In this document: in pieces, positions 44,391 through 55,518 of the stretch
How the letters are laid out: every line of letters begins with the position of its first letter
Position numbering within the stretch: the stretch's first letter is position 1
DNA from: Bifidobacterium catenulatum DSM 16992 = JCM 1194 = LMG 11043
GTDB lineage: Bacteria > Actinomycetota > Actinomycetes > Actinomycetales > Bifidobacteriaceae
NCBI RefSeq assembly: GCF_001025195.1
Contig: NZ_AP012325.1
Coordinates: 1,054,001 to 1,118,000 of the forward strand
Direction of reading: 5' to 3'
Length of the DNA: 64,000 nt
The notes under the pieces: generated by a model
Told to the model about the DNA's origin: nothing
Databases searched by the model: none
Seen by the model: only the letters and a program-made list of their open reading frames with translations
Program-made: the position numbers and the translations under genes

Positions 44391-45626
44391 ATGGCAGCGG
44401 CCAGAAACACCACAGGCGAAACGGACATCCGCCGGAAACTCGACGAATACGTCGACGCCCACCTCACCAGGCACATGTACGACACCGACGAATCCTGGCC
44501 GCTGCGCAAAACCATCCGACTGCCCAAACAAGCCGAACTAGAGCAGCACTACAACCAAATCCGCGCCCAAAACGAAACCATCCGCGACTGGGCGCGGCAA
44601 CACCACTGCGAAACCAGCGAAAAAACCAAAATCGTCTCCAGCGGACTCATCCAACAAAAAAGCCCGCTCATCGACTCCGTGACCATACCCGACCTCGACA
44701 CCGCCCTCCGCATCGCCACCAAACAAACCCGCGAACGCTACCTACGCGAACACGACCGCATGAGCGCGCTCGCCAAAGAATTCGGCCTCGAACCGGAGAA
44801 CGCCATGAACGTCGCCAAAACCCTCAAAGACCATGACGACACCGACTTCCACCTCGTCATCCAAGCCGCTCACTACTTCGCAAACCACGACTGCCACACC
44901 ATGACCCCACGCATGGCGCCCATCCCAGGATTCAGCGCCAAATGGCTCGGCGCACCCAACTCTCAACGCCGCAAAGCGATATGCCAGCTCACCGGACAAG
45001 ACAACCTCACCTTCCAGGAACGCCCGAACGAACTCCGACTACGCCTCATGGACGCCGAACACCACGACCAACCCGACCTCATCGTCACCCAACCATGGGT
45101 CCGCAGCCAGCCAACCGACATCGAACACGCCATCATCATCGAAAACAAAGACACCTACCAGGCCATGCCCACCGTCGAACACGCCATCTGCATCCTCGGC
45201 AACGGATACGCCGCAACATCACACATCACAACACTCCTGCCATGGCTCACCACCATCCCCAACATCATCTACTGGGGCGACATGGACGCCAACGGACTCG
45301 ACATCCTCTCCAAACTACGCGCCACCGGCATCCCATGCACATCCATACTGATGGACACCACCGCATACCGGACATACGAACAATACGGCACCCAATTCGA
45401 CGCCAAAAACAAACCCCTCACCACACAAACCCCACAACCCACACCCGGACTCACCACCGAAGAACGCAAACTCTACGAAACACTCTGCACAGGAACAGAC
45501 ATCCAATACCTACGCATCGAACAGGAACGCATCCCCATACGCGACGCCACAACCATCCTGCACGACCAACACCACTGGCCAATCGACATACCCGGCAACG
45601 ACATACCAAACAACAACACCAAATAG
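44391..45626 (+). CDS. jetD: Wadjet system nuclease JetD (DUF3322/DUF2220, toprim-like)
   Basis: 411 residues. JetD cuts the plasmid DNA held by the JetABC complex. The N-terminal part (residues about 1-205) fits DUF3322. The C-terminal part is a toprim-like DUF2220 fold, with Glu in IIIENKDTY (near 250) and Asp residues in WGDMDANGLDIL (near 297) as expected metal ligands. It starts one base after jetC. Codon use is strikingly A/C rich compared with jetA and jetC, which may reflect separate history or strand bias. The stop is followed by only 75 bases before uvrA. Confidence 0.9.
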   Translation: MAAARNTTGETDIRRKLDEYVDAHLTRHMYDTDESWPLRKTIRLPKQAELEQHYNQIRAQNETIRDWARQHHCETSEKTKIVSSGLIQQKSPLIDSVTIPDLDTALRIATKQTRERYLREHDRMSALAKEFGLEPENAMNVAKTLKDHDDTDFHLVIQAAHYFANHDCHTMTPRMAPIPGFSAKWLGAPNSQRRKAICQLTGQDNLTFQERPNELRLRLMDAEHHDQPDLIVTQPWVRSQPTDIEHAIIIENKDTYQAMPTVEHAICILGNGYAATSHITTLLPWLTTIPNIIYWGDMDANGLDILSKLRATGIPCTSILMDTTAYRTYEQYGTQFDAKNKPLTTQTPQPTPGLTTEERKLYETLCTGTDIQYLRIEQERIPIRDATTILHDQHHWPIDIPGNDIPNNNTK

Positions 45627-45701
45627 AACACCTGTTCGAAACCACAACAAAAATACGCTATCCTATACAACAGAACAGGCAACACCAAGCGGAAGAACAC
45701 T

Positions 45702-48689
45702 ATGACAACCAAACGCAACAACACGACACACAACGAAGTCGTGGTCGAACGCGTACTCACCAGCGACGCATTCCTCACACGCGAAATCAAAAAAGCCCCC
45801 ATGAAAACAACAGGCGACTCACTCATAGCAGACCTCACCCACCTACCCAACGACCTCAAAATCACCATCCAAGGCGCTCGCGAGCACAATCTCAAGAACG
45901 TGGACTTGGAGTTTCCTCGCAACCGCATGGTGGTGTTCACAGGGTTGTCGGGCTCCGGCAAATCCTCACTTGCGTTCGACACGCTGTTCGCCGAAGGCCA
46001 ACGCAGGTATGTGGAGTCGCTATCGGCGTACGCGAGGCAGTTCCTGGGGCAGATGGACAAGCCGGACGTCGATTTCATCGAAGGCTTGAGCCCGGCCGTG
46101 TCGATTGATCAGAAGACCACGAATCGCAATCCGCGTTCGACGGTCGGCACGATTACGGAGATTTACGATTACCTGCGACTGTTGTTCGCACGTACGGGTG
46201 TTCCGCATTGCCCGGAATGCGGCGCATTGGTAAGTGCGCAGACGCCACAGCAAATGGTGGATGCGCTGCTGCAGTATCCGGAACGTACACGATTCCAGAT
46301 TCTTGCGCCGGTCGTTCGTGGGCGTAAAGGAGAGTTCGAGGACTTACTCGAACTATTACGCGGCGATGGCTATGCGCGAGCGTTGATTGATGGCGAAATG
46401 AAGCAGCTGTCTGACGACATCAAACTCACCAAGCAGAAGAAGCACACCATCGAAGTGGTGGTGGATCGACTGGTGGTCAAGGACGGTATCCGCCAGCGTC
46501 TGACCGATTCCATCGAAACGGCGTTGAAGCTTTCCAAAGGCGTGGTCGTCGCCGATTTCGTCGATTTGGACGAGAAGGATCCGGACCGCCGCAAGCCGTT
46601 CTCCGAGAAACGCGCCTGCCCGAACGGCCATCAGCTGGAACTCGACGAGATCGAACCGCGCACCTTCTCCTTCAACGCGCCGTATGGCGCCTGCCCTGAA
46701 TGCACGGGTATCGGATACAAGCTGGAAATCGACCCCGAACTGGTCATTCCCGATCCGGACAAGACGCTGAACGAGAACGCCATCGAACCGTGGGGCATGA
46801 CCAAAGGCACCGGCGAATACTACCGCCATGTGCTTGAGGGACTCGGCGATGAGATGAGCTTCGACCTGGACACGCCTTGGAAGGATCTGCCCAAGGACGC
46901 GCGCGACGCCATCATGTATGGCCGCGATTTCAAGGTGCAGGTCTCGTACCGCAACCGTTGGGGTCGCATGCGCGAGTATTCCACCGGTTTCGAAGGCGTG
47001 GTGCGCACGTTGATGCGCCGGCATGACGAAACCGATTCCGACCAGATGAAGCAGTATTACGAGTCATACATGCGCGAGGTGCCATGCCAGGCGTGCCATG
47101 GGCGGCGTCTGCGTCCGGAAGTGCTTGCCGTCACCGTGGGCGACGAGTCCATCGCGGACGTGTGCGACATGTCCGCCGAACGGAGCCTCGCATGGATCAA
47201 CGGCCTAGAACTCGAAGGCTCGGCCGCGCAGATAGCCGGCGAAGTCGTCAAGGAGATTCGCGCACGACTCGGCTTCCTCAACGATGTCGGCCTGAACTAT
47301 CTGACGTTGTCGCGTGCGGCGAAGACCCTGTCGGGCGGCGAGGCGCAGCGCATCCGACTGGCCACCCAGATCGGCTCCGGCCTGGTGGGCGTCATGTATG
47401 TGCTGGACGAACCATCCATCGGCCTGCATCAGCGTGACAACGAACGGCTGATCGGCACATTGCATCATTTGCGCGACCTCGGCAACACGCTGATCGTCGT
47501 CGAACATGACGAGGACACCATCAGAAACGCGGACTGGGTCATCGACATCGGTCCGGGCGCCGGCGAACATGGCGGCGAGGTCGTGTATTCCGGCCCCGCC
47601 AGAAAAATCACCGAAGCGCCACGCTCCATCACCGGCGACTACATCGCCGGCCGACGGAAGATCGAAGTGCCCGCCGCACGCCGCAAGACGCATAAGACCA
47701 AGCAGCTGCGCGTGGTCGGAGCCCGCGAGAACAACCTCAAGAACCTGAACGTCAATTTCCCGCTGGGCGTGTTCACCTGCGTGACGGGCGTTTCCGGTTC
47801 CGGCAAGTCCACTTTGATCAATCAGATTCTGTATCCAGTGCTTGCCGACAAACTTAACGGCGCACGCATCGTTCCCGGCAAACATACCCGGGTGGAAGGC
47901 GTGGACCAATGTGACAAAGTGATCCACGTCGATCAGAACCCGATTGGGCGTACCCCTCGTTCCAACCCGGCAACCTATACCGGAGTATGGGACAAGATCC
48001 GCACGTTGTTTGCTAAAACTCCTGAAGCTCAGGTACGCGGATATGGTCCAGGGCGTTTTTCGTTCAATGTCAAAGGCGGACGGTGCGAAGCGTGCCACGG
48101 CGACGGCACGCTGAAGATTGAAATGAACTTCCTGCCGGACGTGTACGTGGACTGCGAGGAATGCCATGGCAAACGTTACAACCGCGAAACGCTGGAGGTG
48201 AAATACAACGGCAAATCCGTTGCCGATGTGCTTGATATGCCAATCGAAGAGGCTGCCCAGTTCTTCAAAGCCTATCCTTCCATTTCTCGCTATCTCGACA
48301 CACTCGTTCAGGTGGGACTTGGATATATCCGACTTGGACAGCCAGCTCCAACGCTTTCCGGCGGCGAATCGCAGCGAGTGAAACTTGCCACGGAATTGCA
48401 GCGAAGGTCCACAGGCAAAACCGTATATATTCTTGACGAACCGACCACAGGCTTACATTTTGAGGATGTGCGCAAACTACTGCTTGTTCTGCAGGGATTG
48501 GTAGACAAAGGCAATACCGTCATCGTTATCGAGCACAACCTCGATGTAGTCAAATCGGCTGACTGGCTTATTGATCTTGGCCCAGAGGGCGGAGATGGAG
48601 GCGGCACCATCGTCACTGAAGGCACGCCGGAACAGGTGGCGCAGTGCGAGCGATCCTGGACCGGCAAATTCCTTAGGGGCATGCTGTGA
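45702..48689 (+). CDS. uvrA: excinuclease ABC subunit A
   Basis: 995-residue damage-recognition ATPase of nucleotide excision repair. It has two ABC ATPase halves (Walker [10 protein letters not shown] near residue 83 and GVSGSGKST near residue 700). Zinc-finger Cys pairs occur in CPECG and [13 protein letters not shown], and [11 protein letters not shown] and [11 protein letters not shown] are the signatures. GGAAGAA precedes ATG 45702. The first 60 or so codons share the A/C-rich style of jetD, then the style changes near 45895. The stop overlaps uvrC. Confidence 0.97.
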   Translation: MTTKRNNTTHNEVVVERVLTSDAFLTREIKKAPMKTTGDSLIADLTHLPNDLKITIQGAREHNLKNVDLEFPRNRMVVFTGLSGSGKSSLAFDTLFAEGQRRYVESLSAYARQFLGQMDKPDVDFIEGLSPAVSIDQKTTNRNPRSTVGTITEIYDYLRLLFARTGVPHCPECGALVSAQTPQQMVDALLQYPERTRFQILAPVVRGRKGEFEDLLELLRGDGYARALIDGEMKQLSDDIKLTKQKKHTIEVVVDRLVVKDGIRQRLTDSIETALKLSKGVVVADFVDLDEKDPDRRKPFSEKRACPNGHQLELDEIEPRTFSFNAPYGACPECTGIGYKLEIDPELVIPDPDKTLNENAIEPWGMTKGTGEYYRHVLEGLGDEMSFDLDTPWKDLPKDARDAIMYGRDFKVQVSYRNRWGRMREYSTGFEGVVRTLMRRHDETDSDQMKQYYESYMREVPCQACHGRRLRPEVLAVTVGDESIADVCDMSAERSLAWINGLELEGSAAQIAGEVVKEIRARLGFLNDVGLNYLTLSRAAKTLSGGEAQRIRLATQIGSGLVGVMYVLDEPSIGLHQRDNERLIGTLHHLRDLGNTLIVVEHDEDTIRNADWVIDIGPGAGEHGGEVVYSGPARKITEAPRSITGDYIAGRRKIEVPAARRKTHKTKQLRVVGARENNLKNLNVNFPLGVFTCVTGVSGSGKSTLINQILYPVLADKLNGARIVPGKHTRVEGVDQCDKVIHVDQNPIGRTPRSNPATYTGVWDKIRTLFAKTPEAQVRGYGPGRFSFNVKGGRCEACHGDGTLKIEMNFLPDVYVDCEECHGKRYNRETLEVKYNGKSVADVLDMPIEEAAQFFKAYPSISRYLDTLVQVGLGYIRLGQPAPTLSGGESQRVKLATELQRRSTGKTVYILDEPTTGLHFEDVRKLLLVLQGLVDKGNTVIVIEHNLDVVKSADWLIDLGPEGGDGGGTIVTEGTPEQVAQCERSWTGKFLRGML

Positions 48690-50962
48690 GCACACCCATT
48701 GAACGTCACAGTCCGGAAGTCTGGCGCAAAACCGTCGAGCAGATGAGCGTTGACGGCAGTGATGCCGTAGGGAGTGCCCTTTCTGACGGAAATGCTCCTT
48801 CCTGCGGAGGAATGAACAAGAATGGCGCGCCTCTGCTGGGAGATTCGCGTGACCTGTTTCGTCCGAAAACATCTGATATTCCGGCACAGCCGGGCGTCTA
48901 TAAGTGGCGAGACGGTGAAGGCAGGGTCATTTATGTGGGCAAGGCCAAAAACCTGCGCAACCGTTTGACCAACTACTTCCAGCCGTTGTATCAGCTGCAT
49001 CCACGCACCCAGACCATGGTGCTTACGGCACGCAGCTTGGAATGGACGGTCGTAGGTACCGAACTTGAGTCATTGACGTTGGAATACACGTGGATCAAAG
49101 AGTTTGATCCACGATTCAACGTCGTGTTCCGAGACGACAAAACCTACCCGTATTTGGCGATCTCATCCGCAGAGCATGTGCCGCGGGTGTGGGTGACCAG
49201 AAGTCGCAAACGTCGAGATACCAGATATTTCGGCCCCTATGCCAAGGTGTGGGATTTGCGGCATAGTCTTGATCGGCTGCTGAAAACTTTCCCCGTGCGC
49301 ACATGTTCGCAAAACGTCTATCACAAGGCGGAAGTTACCCGGCGCCCATGCCTGTTGGCTTCGATCGGCAAATGTTCAGCACCTTGCGTCGGGCGCATCA
49401 GTGCAGCGGAACACCGGAAAATGTGCGAACAGCTCGTCGGCGTGCTGACCGGTCGCATCGGCAAATCGTATATCGCGCAGCTCACTCGCGAAATGAAAGA
49501 AGCAAGTGCTGAACTTGAGTTTGAAAAGGCAGCACGATTGCGTGACCAAATCCAAATGCTGTCCACGGTGGTCGAGCAGAATGCCGTAGTATTCGATTCC
49601 GATGTCGATGCCGATTTTTTCGGCGTCGAATCGGATGAGCTGGAAGCATCCGTGCATGCATTTTACGTACGTGCCGGTTCCATTCGCGGGGAACGCAATT
49701 GGAGCGTGGAACGGGTTGAGGATGTGACAGACGAGGAGCTGATCGCAGACCTCATCGTGCAAGTGTATTCGGAAACCGCGGGGGATACGTCCAATGTCTC
49801 CCAGTCGACCGTCGTCACCGAACAACGTAATGCCATCGGATCAACGCAAACCGTGACTGCGACCGATGCTTTGGCGCGCGCGCAGGCAACGCGAGAACGC
49901 AATGAACGTCAGGGGCAGACTGGTCGCGCGGATTTGCTCGCCCCCATCTCTCCGGTGCCGCGTGAGGTGATCGTTCCCATCGAGCCAGCCCGGCGTGAGG
50001 AGTTGGAATCGTGGCTCAGCGGACTGCGCGGCGGTGCTGTGAACATTCGCACGGCCAGCAGGGGAGGCAAAAAGCAACTCCTGGACCGTGCCAACGACAA
50101 TGCCAGGCAGGCGATGCAGCGCAGCAAAATGAACCGTATCAGCGATATGGGCGCCCGCACTACGGCCATGAATGATGTCGCCAAGGCGCTTGGGCTTGAA
50201 CAGGCGCCGTTACGCATCGAATGCTATGACATTTCCAATACCGTTGGTGGTGCGTTCCAGGTCGCTTCCATGGTGGTGTTCGAGGATGCGATCGCCAAGA
50301 AGTCGGAATATCGTCGTTTCGCCATTCGCGGAGCGGACGGGCAAGGCGCACTTGACGATTTGAGCGCATTGTATGAGACGCTGACGCGTCGATTCCGGCA
50401 TGGCAATATCGCAGGCGATTCCGGCGAAAGCATGGACAACGAACGGCGGGCATCCGAACAGGGCGAACAGGTCGAGAAGCCGTCGGTGCAGCAGAACGTC
50501 GACCGTCATCATTTCGCCTATAAGCCGAATCTCGTGGTGGTTGACGGCGGCAAACCGCAGGTCATGGCGGCAGCGAAAGCACTGGAGGATTGCGGCGTGG
50601 ACGATGTGGCCGTCTGCGGATTGGCGAAACGTTTGGAAGAGGTATGGGTTCCGGACGACGATTATCCGATCATTCTCAAACGTCAGTCCGAAGGTATGTA
50701 TTTGCTGCAACGTGTTCGTGACGAGTCGCATCGTTTCGCCATCACCTACCATCGCCAGACACGAAGGAAAGGTGCGTTGCGTTCCGCATTGGACGATATT
50801 CCCGGCGTCGGAGAGACGTATCAGAAGCGTCTGCTGAACCATTTTGGTTCGGTTCGTGCCATGCGGGAGGCGAATGCCGAGGATTTCGAGCAGGTCAAAG
50901 GCGTCGGAAAAGCCAAAGCCGAAGCCATTTATCAGGCGTTGCACGCCCGTGACGGGCAGTGA
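48686..50962 (+). CDS. uvrC: excinuclease ABC subunit C
   Basis: 758-residue dual-incision nuclease of nucleotide excision repair. The GIY-YIG endonuclease domain is at residues about 68-150 ([18 protein letters not shown]). A UVR motif follows near residue 260-300. The RNase H-like second nuclease and a C-terminal helix-hairpin-helix pair ([31 protein letters not shown]) end the protein. Start GTG 48686 overlaps the uvrA stop by four bases, so the two subunits are translated together. About 50 extra N-terminal residues look variable. Confidence 0.95.
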   Translation: MSTPIERHSPEVWRKTVEQMSVDGSDAVGSALSDGNAPSCGGMNKNGAPLLGDSRDLFRPKTSDIPAQPGVYKWRDGEGRVIYVGKAKNLRNRLTNYFQPLYQLHPRTQTMVLTARSLEWTVVGTELESLTLEYTWIKEFDPRFNVVFRDDKTYPYLAISSAEHVPRVWVTRSRKRRDTRYFGPYAKVWDLRHSLDRLLKTFPVRTCSQNVYHKAEVTRRPCLLASIGKCSAPCVGRISAAEHRKMCEQLVGVLTGRIGKSYIAQLTREMKEASAELEFEKAARLRDQIQMLSTVVEQNAVVFDSDVDADFFGVESDELEASVHAFYVRAGSIRGERNWSVERVEDVTDEELIADLIVQVYSETAGDTSNVSQSTVVTEQRNAIGSTQTVTATDALARAQATRERNERQGQTGRADLLAPISPVPREVIVPIEPARREELESWLSGLRGGAVNIRTASRGGKKQLLDRANDNARQAMQRSKMNRISDMGARTTAMNDVAKALGLEQAPLRIECYDISNTVGGAFQVASMVVFEDAIAKKSEYRRFAIRGADGQGALDDLSALYETLTRRFRHGNIAGDSGESMDNERRASEQGEQVEKPSVQQNVDRHHFAYKPNLVVVDGGKPQVMAAAKALEDCGVDDVAVCGLAKRLEEVWVPDDDYPIILKRQSEGMYLLQRVRDESHRFAITYHRQTRRKGALRSALDDIPGVGETYQKRLLNHFGSVRAMREANAEDFEQVKGVGKAKAEAIYQALHARDGQ

Positions 50963-51079
50963 CCGATGGAAGATGCAGTTTCGTCGAATAGTCCGAAGGA
51001 TGGAATGGATTAGGATTGAGTAGCGGAAAAAGACAATCGGATTGCTAGCATGATAACGGTGAGTATTAAGGGAGGGAAT

Positions 51080-52024
51080 ATGGCTGAGGTCAATCACCGG
51101 TGTGCGGTTTTGGGCAAGCCTATCGCGCATTCGTTGTCTCCGGTGCTGCACAATGCCGCTTATCAGGCGTTAGGCCTTGATGATTGGTCGTACGACAAGC
51201 ATGAGGTAGGAGAACCCGATCTTGAAGGTTTTCTCGAATCGCTTGACCCGACTTGGGCTGGTCTCAGTCTGACCATGCCATTGAAGAAAACAATTCAACC
51301 GTACGGTACGCCCTGCAATATGTGGGCGAAGGAACTTATGGTAGCCAACACCGCGGTGTTCGATTGGAACGAAACCTGCGTCAACGGTAATCCGGATCTT
51401 CCCGCCATCAAGCTGTATAACACGGATGTGTCAGGCATCGAGCTCGCTTTCGAACACTCGTATCAGACGCGCAGGATGGAGCCGAAGACGGACCGTTCGG
51501 GAACGGCTGTGATTATCGGCAACGGCAACACGGCGACGTCAGCGTTGGCCGCGTGCGTGGAATCCCCCGCAATCGGACACGTCATCGTCGTAGCTCGCCA
51601 TCCCGAAAAGAACACCGCTCTCAAACCTCTTGCCGAACGATATTTGCCGTCGGAGCGACCGATAACCATTGTCGGAATGGATCATGCTATTGAGGCGTTA
51701 CGTCATGCAGATATGGCGGTAAACACCATCCCTGGCCTGGCTGCGGACAGTATCGCCGAAGCTTTGGAAACGTCAAATGCGAACATGGGCGGAACATTGC
51801 TTGACGTCGTGTACGATCCACGTCCTACCAAACTGATGCAGGCTTGGCGCCAAAGGGAAGGAACCGCCATTGGCGGCGAGGAAATGTTATTGTACCAGGC
51901 CATGGTACAGGTTTGGCTGATGACGGGAATCTGGAATAATAATCCGCCGAGTGGCATGATTGATCAGGACCGCACCGCGCGGTTGGAACAAGCCATGCGC
52001 ATCGCACTTGAGGAGGCTCTGTGA
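51080..52024 (+). CDS. aroE: shikimate dehydrogenase family protein
   Basis: 314 residues. Reduces 3-dehydroshikimate to shikimate with NADPH in aromatic amino acid synthesis. The N-terminal GKPIAHSLSPVLHNAAY, with AGLSLTMPLKK in the substrate domain, and the GNGNTATSALAA nucleotide loop are clear. AGGGAGGGAA precedes ATG 51080. An earlier in-frame ATG at 51050 is less likely. The stop overlaps rapZ by one base. Family variants using quinate exist, so the substrate is the default assumption. Confidence 0.9.
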   Translation: MAEVNHRCAVLGKPIAHSLSPVLHNAAYQALGLDDWSYDKHEVGEPDLEGFLESLDPTWAGLSLTMPLKKTIQPYGTPCNMWAKELMVANTAVFDWNETCVNGNPDLPAIKLYNTDVSGIELAFEHSYQTRRMEPKTDRSGTAVIIGNGNTATSALAACVESPAIGHVIVVARHPEKNTALKPLAERYLPSERPITIVGMDHAIEALRHADMAVNTIPGLAADSIAEALETSNANMGGTLLDVVYDPRPTKLMQAWRQREGTAIGGEEMLLYQAMVQVWLMTGIWNNNPPSGMIDQDRTARLEQAMRIALEEAL

Positions 52025-52944
52025 TGGCACAGGAAGATATCAATGCGCAAGCGAATGGCACGCATGCCAGCGCTCCTTCGCCTGCCGAAGGTTTTGAAGT
52101 ATTGCTGATCACCGGCATGAGCGGTGCGGGGCGATCGCATGCGGCCAACAGTATTGAGGATATGGGCTGGTATGTGGTCGATAACATGCCTCCCAAACTG
52201 TTGGTGCCGCTGGTCGACATGATGACCACCGGAGCCAACATCCATAAGCTTGCGGCAGTCGTGGATGTTCGTTCCCGCGATTATTTCGACGATTTGTCCG
52301 CAGTGCTCAGCCATTTGGATGATCTTGGTGTGAAAACACGCATCCTGTTTCTTGATGCCAGCAACGAGGTGCTGATCAAACGATACGAATCCGTACGCAG
52401 GCCGCATCCGCTGCAACAGGGCAACCGGCTGATCGACGGCATTCTCGAGGAACGTGACCTTCTTGAGAATCTCAAGGAGCGTGCAGACATCGTCATTGAC
52501 ACGTCGTCATTGAGCATCCACCAACTGTCTACGAAACTATATGAGGCCATGCTTGGATCTGGGCCGACCACGGTTTCCGTGCACATCTTCAGTTTCGGTT
52601 TCAAATATGGCATTCCCATCGACGCCGATTTTGTCGCCGACGTGAGATTTCTGCCGAACCCATTCTGGGTGCCGGAGTTGCGTTCGCTCACTGGACGAGA
52701 CAAGGCAGTCAGCGATTACGTGCTTTCCAGCGAAGGTGCCGCCGATTTCCTTGACGCATACGAAAAAGCGATCGCGATCGCGATCGAAGGGTATGCGCAG
52801 GAAGATAAACATTATGTGACGATTGCAATCGGCTGCACCGGAGGACAGCATCGTTCCGTTGCGATGAGCGAGGCCTTGGCCAAACGCTTGCGCGCGAGAG
52901 GGCTATCGGTTTCTGTTTCCGCACGTGAGCTTGATAAGCGGTAA
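52024..52944 (+). CDS. rapZ: RNase adapter protein RapZ / YvcJ-type nucleotide-binding protein
   Basis: 306 residues. P-loop nucleotide-binding protein; in E. coli it links glucosamine-6-phosphate levels to RNA decay, whereas actinobacterial members are less defined. The Walker A is LITGMSGAGRSHA near residue 27, with Arg in place of the usual Lys, followed by MGWYVVDNMPP. The C-terminal region (IAIGCTGGQHRSVAM) is highly conserved. AGGAGG lies seven bases before ATG 52024. whiA follows after about 160 bases, as in many Gram-positives, but the yvcK gene usually between them is absent. Confidence 0.9.
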   Translation: MAQEDINAQANGTHASAPSPAEGFEVLLITGMSGAGRSHAANSIEDMGWYVVDNMPPKLLVPLVDMMTTGANIHKLAAVVDVRSRDYFDDLSAVLSHLDDLGVKTRILFLDASNEVLIKRYESVRRPHPLQQGNRLIDGILEERDLLENLKERADIVIDTSSLSIHQLSTKLYEAMLGSGPTTVSVHIFSFGFKYGIPIDADFVADVRFLPNPFWVPELRSLTGRDKAVSDYVLSSEGAADFLDAYEKAIAIAIEGYAQEDKHYVTIAIGCTGGQHRSVAMSEALAKRLRARGLSVSVSARELDKR

Positions 52945-53105
52945 GCGGAAAAATGACCGTATTATGAAAAAATAGTGTCCATATATAAAGAAATCAGGCT
53001 GTGATTGTCCAAGATGGACGGTATCACAGTAAGCCGTGGCAGTGCGGAATGATTCCGCGACTCGCCTGAAATTTAGGGAAGAACAGCAAGGTAGGAGGTT
53101 GGCTC

Positions 53106-54056
53106 TTGGCTCTTCTGGATGACGTCAAAAGCGAGCTGTCCGCAATCGACAATGAATTGCCAATCGCCAAAAAGGCGCAGGCTACGGCAATGATTCGGTT
53201 CGGCAATGGTTTGCACTCGGTGGATCACCACATTCTTGTGCAGGTGCAGCTCGACTCCCAAGATGCGGCCACTTGGCTGCAAGACACCATCAAGAACCTG
53301 TATGGTCACGAAGCCACGCTCACTCCTGTCTCTAGGCAGACGCCGACCGGTACGGTGCAGCGTTATGTGATTCGCGTGCCGAAGGGCAGCGCGGCACTTG
53401 TGTTGCAGACCGGTCTATACAGCCGCTACACGAAGAACATGGTGCTTGGTCTGCCGAGCGATATCATCAACGGCAAGATCGCGCAGATCAAAGCCGCATG
53501 GCGTGGTGCGTTCCTTGCGAACGGCCGTCTGTCAGACCCGGGCAAGGCAAGCTATCTCGAGATCGTATGCCCGAACCATGAGGCCGCTCTGGCACTGGTT
53601 TCCACCGCACGCCGCTTGGGCATCACCGCCAAGCCACGTAAGCTGCGTAGCTCCGAGCGCGTGACCCTGCGCGACCCTGATGCCATCGAACGCATGCTCA
53701 TCCTTATGGGCGCCCCGCGTTCAGCACGCGAATGGACTGGAAAGCGTTCCGACGGCGAAGCACGAGGTAAAGCGAACCGCTTGGCCAACTTCGATGACGC
53801 CAACATGCGCCGCAGCGCCAAGGCGGCCGCGGAAGCATGCGATAAGGTACGTCAGGCATTTGAAATCCTCGGCGACGATGTTCCCGATAACCTCAAGTCC
53901 GCGGGCCAGCTCCGTCTCGATCATACGGATGCGTCGCTGGAACAGCTGGGACGTTTAGCTGATCCTCCGATTACCAAGGATGCTATCGCCGGTCGTATTC
54001 GTCGACTGCTGCAGCTCGCCGAAAAAACCGAGAAGGCGCGCCGACAGTCGGTCTGA
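53106..54056 (+). CDS. whiA: WhiA-type DNA-binding regulator
   Basis: 316-residue protein with an N-terminal LAGLIDADG-like domain that has lost its nuclease motifs and a C-terminal helix-turn-helix (residues about 260-310, [21 protein letters not shown]). In Streptomyces WhiA controls sporulation; in non-sporulating actinobacteria it takes part in cell division and envelope control. Start TTG 53106 is supported by AGGAGG at 53093-53098. Terminator follows at 54075. Confidence 0.92.
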   Translation: MALLDDVKSELSAIDNELPIAKKAQATAMIRFGNGLHSVDHHILVQVQLDSQDAATWLQDTIKNLYGHEATLTPVSRQTPTGTVQRYVIRVPKGSAALVLQTGLYSRYTKNMVLGLPSDIINGKIAQIKAAWRGAFLANGRLSDPGKASYLEIVCPNHEAALALVSTARRLGITAKPRKLRSSERVTLRDPDAIERMLILMGAPRSAREWTGKRSDGEARGKANRLANFDDANMRRSAKAAAEACDKVRQAFEILGDDVPDNLKSAGQLRLDHTDASLEQLGRLADPPITKDAIAGRIRRLLQLAEKTEKARRQSV

Positions 54057-54074
54057 TTGAGCTTTTTTACACGA

Positions 54075-54112
54075 AACACCATGCCTGTTTTCGAACAGCA
54101 TGGTGTTTTTGT
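54075..54112 (+). terminator. rho-independent terminator after whiA
   Basis: AACACCATG with CTGTT pairs with AACAG and CATGGTGTT around TTCG, with one bulge, followed by five T residues. Confidence 0.85.
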
Positions 54113-54186
54113 TCGTTTGAGCTTGTATTATTCGTAAATGGCAATATGACCATTCCACGCTTACAAGCGGCTAGGAAAGGATATAC

Positions 54187-55392
54187 ATGAAGACACTCAA
54201 GGATCTTGGAGATCTCAAGGGCAAGCGCGTTCTCGTTCGCGCTGATTTCAACGTTCCGCTGGACGGCACCACGATTACCGATGACGGTCGTATCAAGGCC
54301 GCCCTGCCGACCATCAAAGCCCTGCGCGAAGAAGGCGCAAAGGTCATTCTGATGGCCCACCTCGGCCGCCCGAAGGGCAAGGTCGTTCCGGAACTGTCCC
54401 TCGCTCCGGTCGCCGCTCGTCTTGGCGAACTGCTCGGCATTGAGGTTCCGCTGGCCGAAGACACCTACGGCGAAGATGCTCAGGCCAAGGTCGCCGCAAT
54501 GAACGATGGCGATGTCGTGCTGCTGCAGAACGTGCGCTATAACCCGGAAGAAACCAGCAAGGATCCGGAGGAGCGTTCCGCTTACGCCAAGAAGATCGCA
54601 GCCCTCGGTGAAGCGTTCGTGTCCGACGGTTTCGGCGTCGTGCACCGTGCGCAGGGCTCCAACTACGACGTTGCAGCTGATCTGCCGGCAGCCGCCGGCC
54701 TGCTGGTCGAGAAGGAAGTCAAGGCTCTGTCCCGCGCCACCGTTGAGCCGGAGCGCCCGCTGACCGTCGTGCTTGGCGGTTCCAAGGTTTCCGACAAACT
54801 CGGCGTGATCGAGAATCTGCTTGACAAGGCTGACCGTCTGGTCATCGGCGGCGGCATGGTCTACACCTTCCTCAAGGCCAAGGGCCTCGAGGTCGGCACC
54901 TCCCTGCTGGAAGAGGATCAGGTCGAAACCGTCAAAGGCTACATCGAGCGTGCCGAACAGAACGGCGTCGAGCTCGTGCTGCCGACCGATATCGTGGTGA
55001 ACCCGGTCTTCCCGAAGTCCGACGAGGACATCGCTCCGGAAGTCGTGGCAGCTGATGCCATTCCTGCTGACAAGATGGGTCTGGACATCGGTCCGGATTC
55101 CCAGAAGCTCTTCCACGACAAGATCGTGGATTCCAAGACCGTCGTGTGGAACGGCCCGATGGGCGTGTTCGAGGTTCCGGCATTCGCAGCCGGCACCGAA
55201 GCCGTGGCCCAGGGCTTGGTCGACGCCACCGCGGCTGGCGCGTTCACCATCGTCGGTGGCGGTGACTCCGCTTCCGCAGTGCGCAACCTCGGCTTCCCGG
55301 AGGATGGCTTCTCGCACATCTCCACCGGTGGCGGCGCTTCCCTCGAGTTCCTCGAGGGCAAGGAACTGCCGGGCCTGAAGGTGCTCGACTGA
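54187..55392 (+). CDS. pgk: phosphoglycerate kinase
   Basis: 401-residue glycolytic enzyme, making ATP from 1,3-bisphosphoglycerate. The N-terminal substrate loop [13 protein letters not shown] (residues 17-29), HLGRPKG and the nucleotide region GPMGVFE with GGGDSASAV are all present. AGGAAAGG precedes ATG 54187. Its codon use is the most highly biased in the window, as expected for an abundant enzyme. tpiA follows on the same strand behind a hairpin terminator. Confidence 0.98.
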   Translation: MKTLKDLGDLKGKRVLVRADFNVPLDGTTITDDGRIKAALPTIKALREEGAKVILMAHLGRPKGKVVPELSLAPVAARLGELLGIEVPLAEDTYGEDAQAKVAAMNDGDVVLLQNVRYNPEETSKDPEERSAYAKKIAALGEAFVSDGFGVVHRAQGSNYDVAADLPAAAGLLVEKEVKALSRATVEPERPLTVVLGGSKVSDKLGVIENLLDKADRLVIGGGMVYTFLKAKGLEVGTSLLEEDQVETVKGYIERAEQNGVELVLPTDIVVNPVFPKSDEDIAPEVVAADAIPADKMGLDIGPDSQKLFHDKIVDSKTVVWNGPMGVFEVPAFAAGTEAVAQGLVDATAAGAFTIVGGGDSASAVRNLGFPEDGFSHISTGGGASLEFLEGKELPGLKVLD

Positions 55393-55411
55393 TTATTTGA
55401 TGCATAATCCG

Positions 55412-55455
55412 GAGGTGCTCCCTTATCGACAAAGGTGGGGGAGCACCTCTTGTTG
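55412..55455 (+). terminator. hairpin terminator after pgk
   Basis: GAGGTGCTCCC (55412-55422) pairs perfectly with GGGAGCACCTC (55439-55449) and runs into TTGTTGT. Confidence 0.7.
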
Positions 55456-55518
55456 TCAACAGCGCGAAACACGACACATAAACACTGAACGGAAACAAGA
55501 ACGGAGGCAGGCAAACAT

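Noticed and set aside
41546..44527. Two long minus-strand open frames opposite jetC
   Set aside because: Shadows of the SMC-like ATPase; text is rich in Val, His and Arg without domain features.
37030..45626. An integrated element with attachment sites at tRNA-Gly
   Set aside because: No integrase and no second copy of the tRNA 3' end was found between the tRNA and uvrA.
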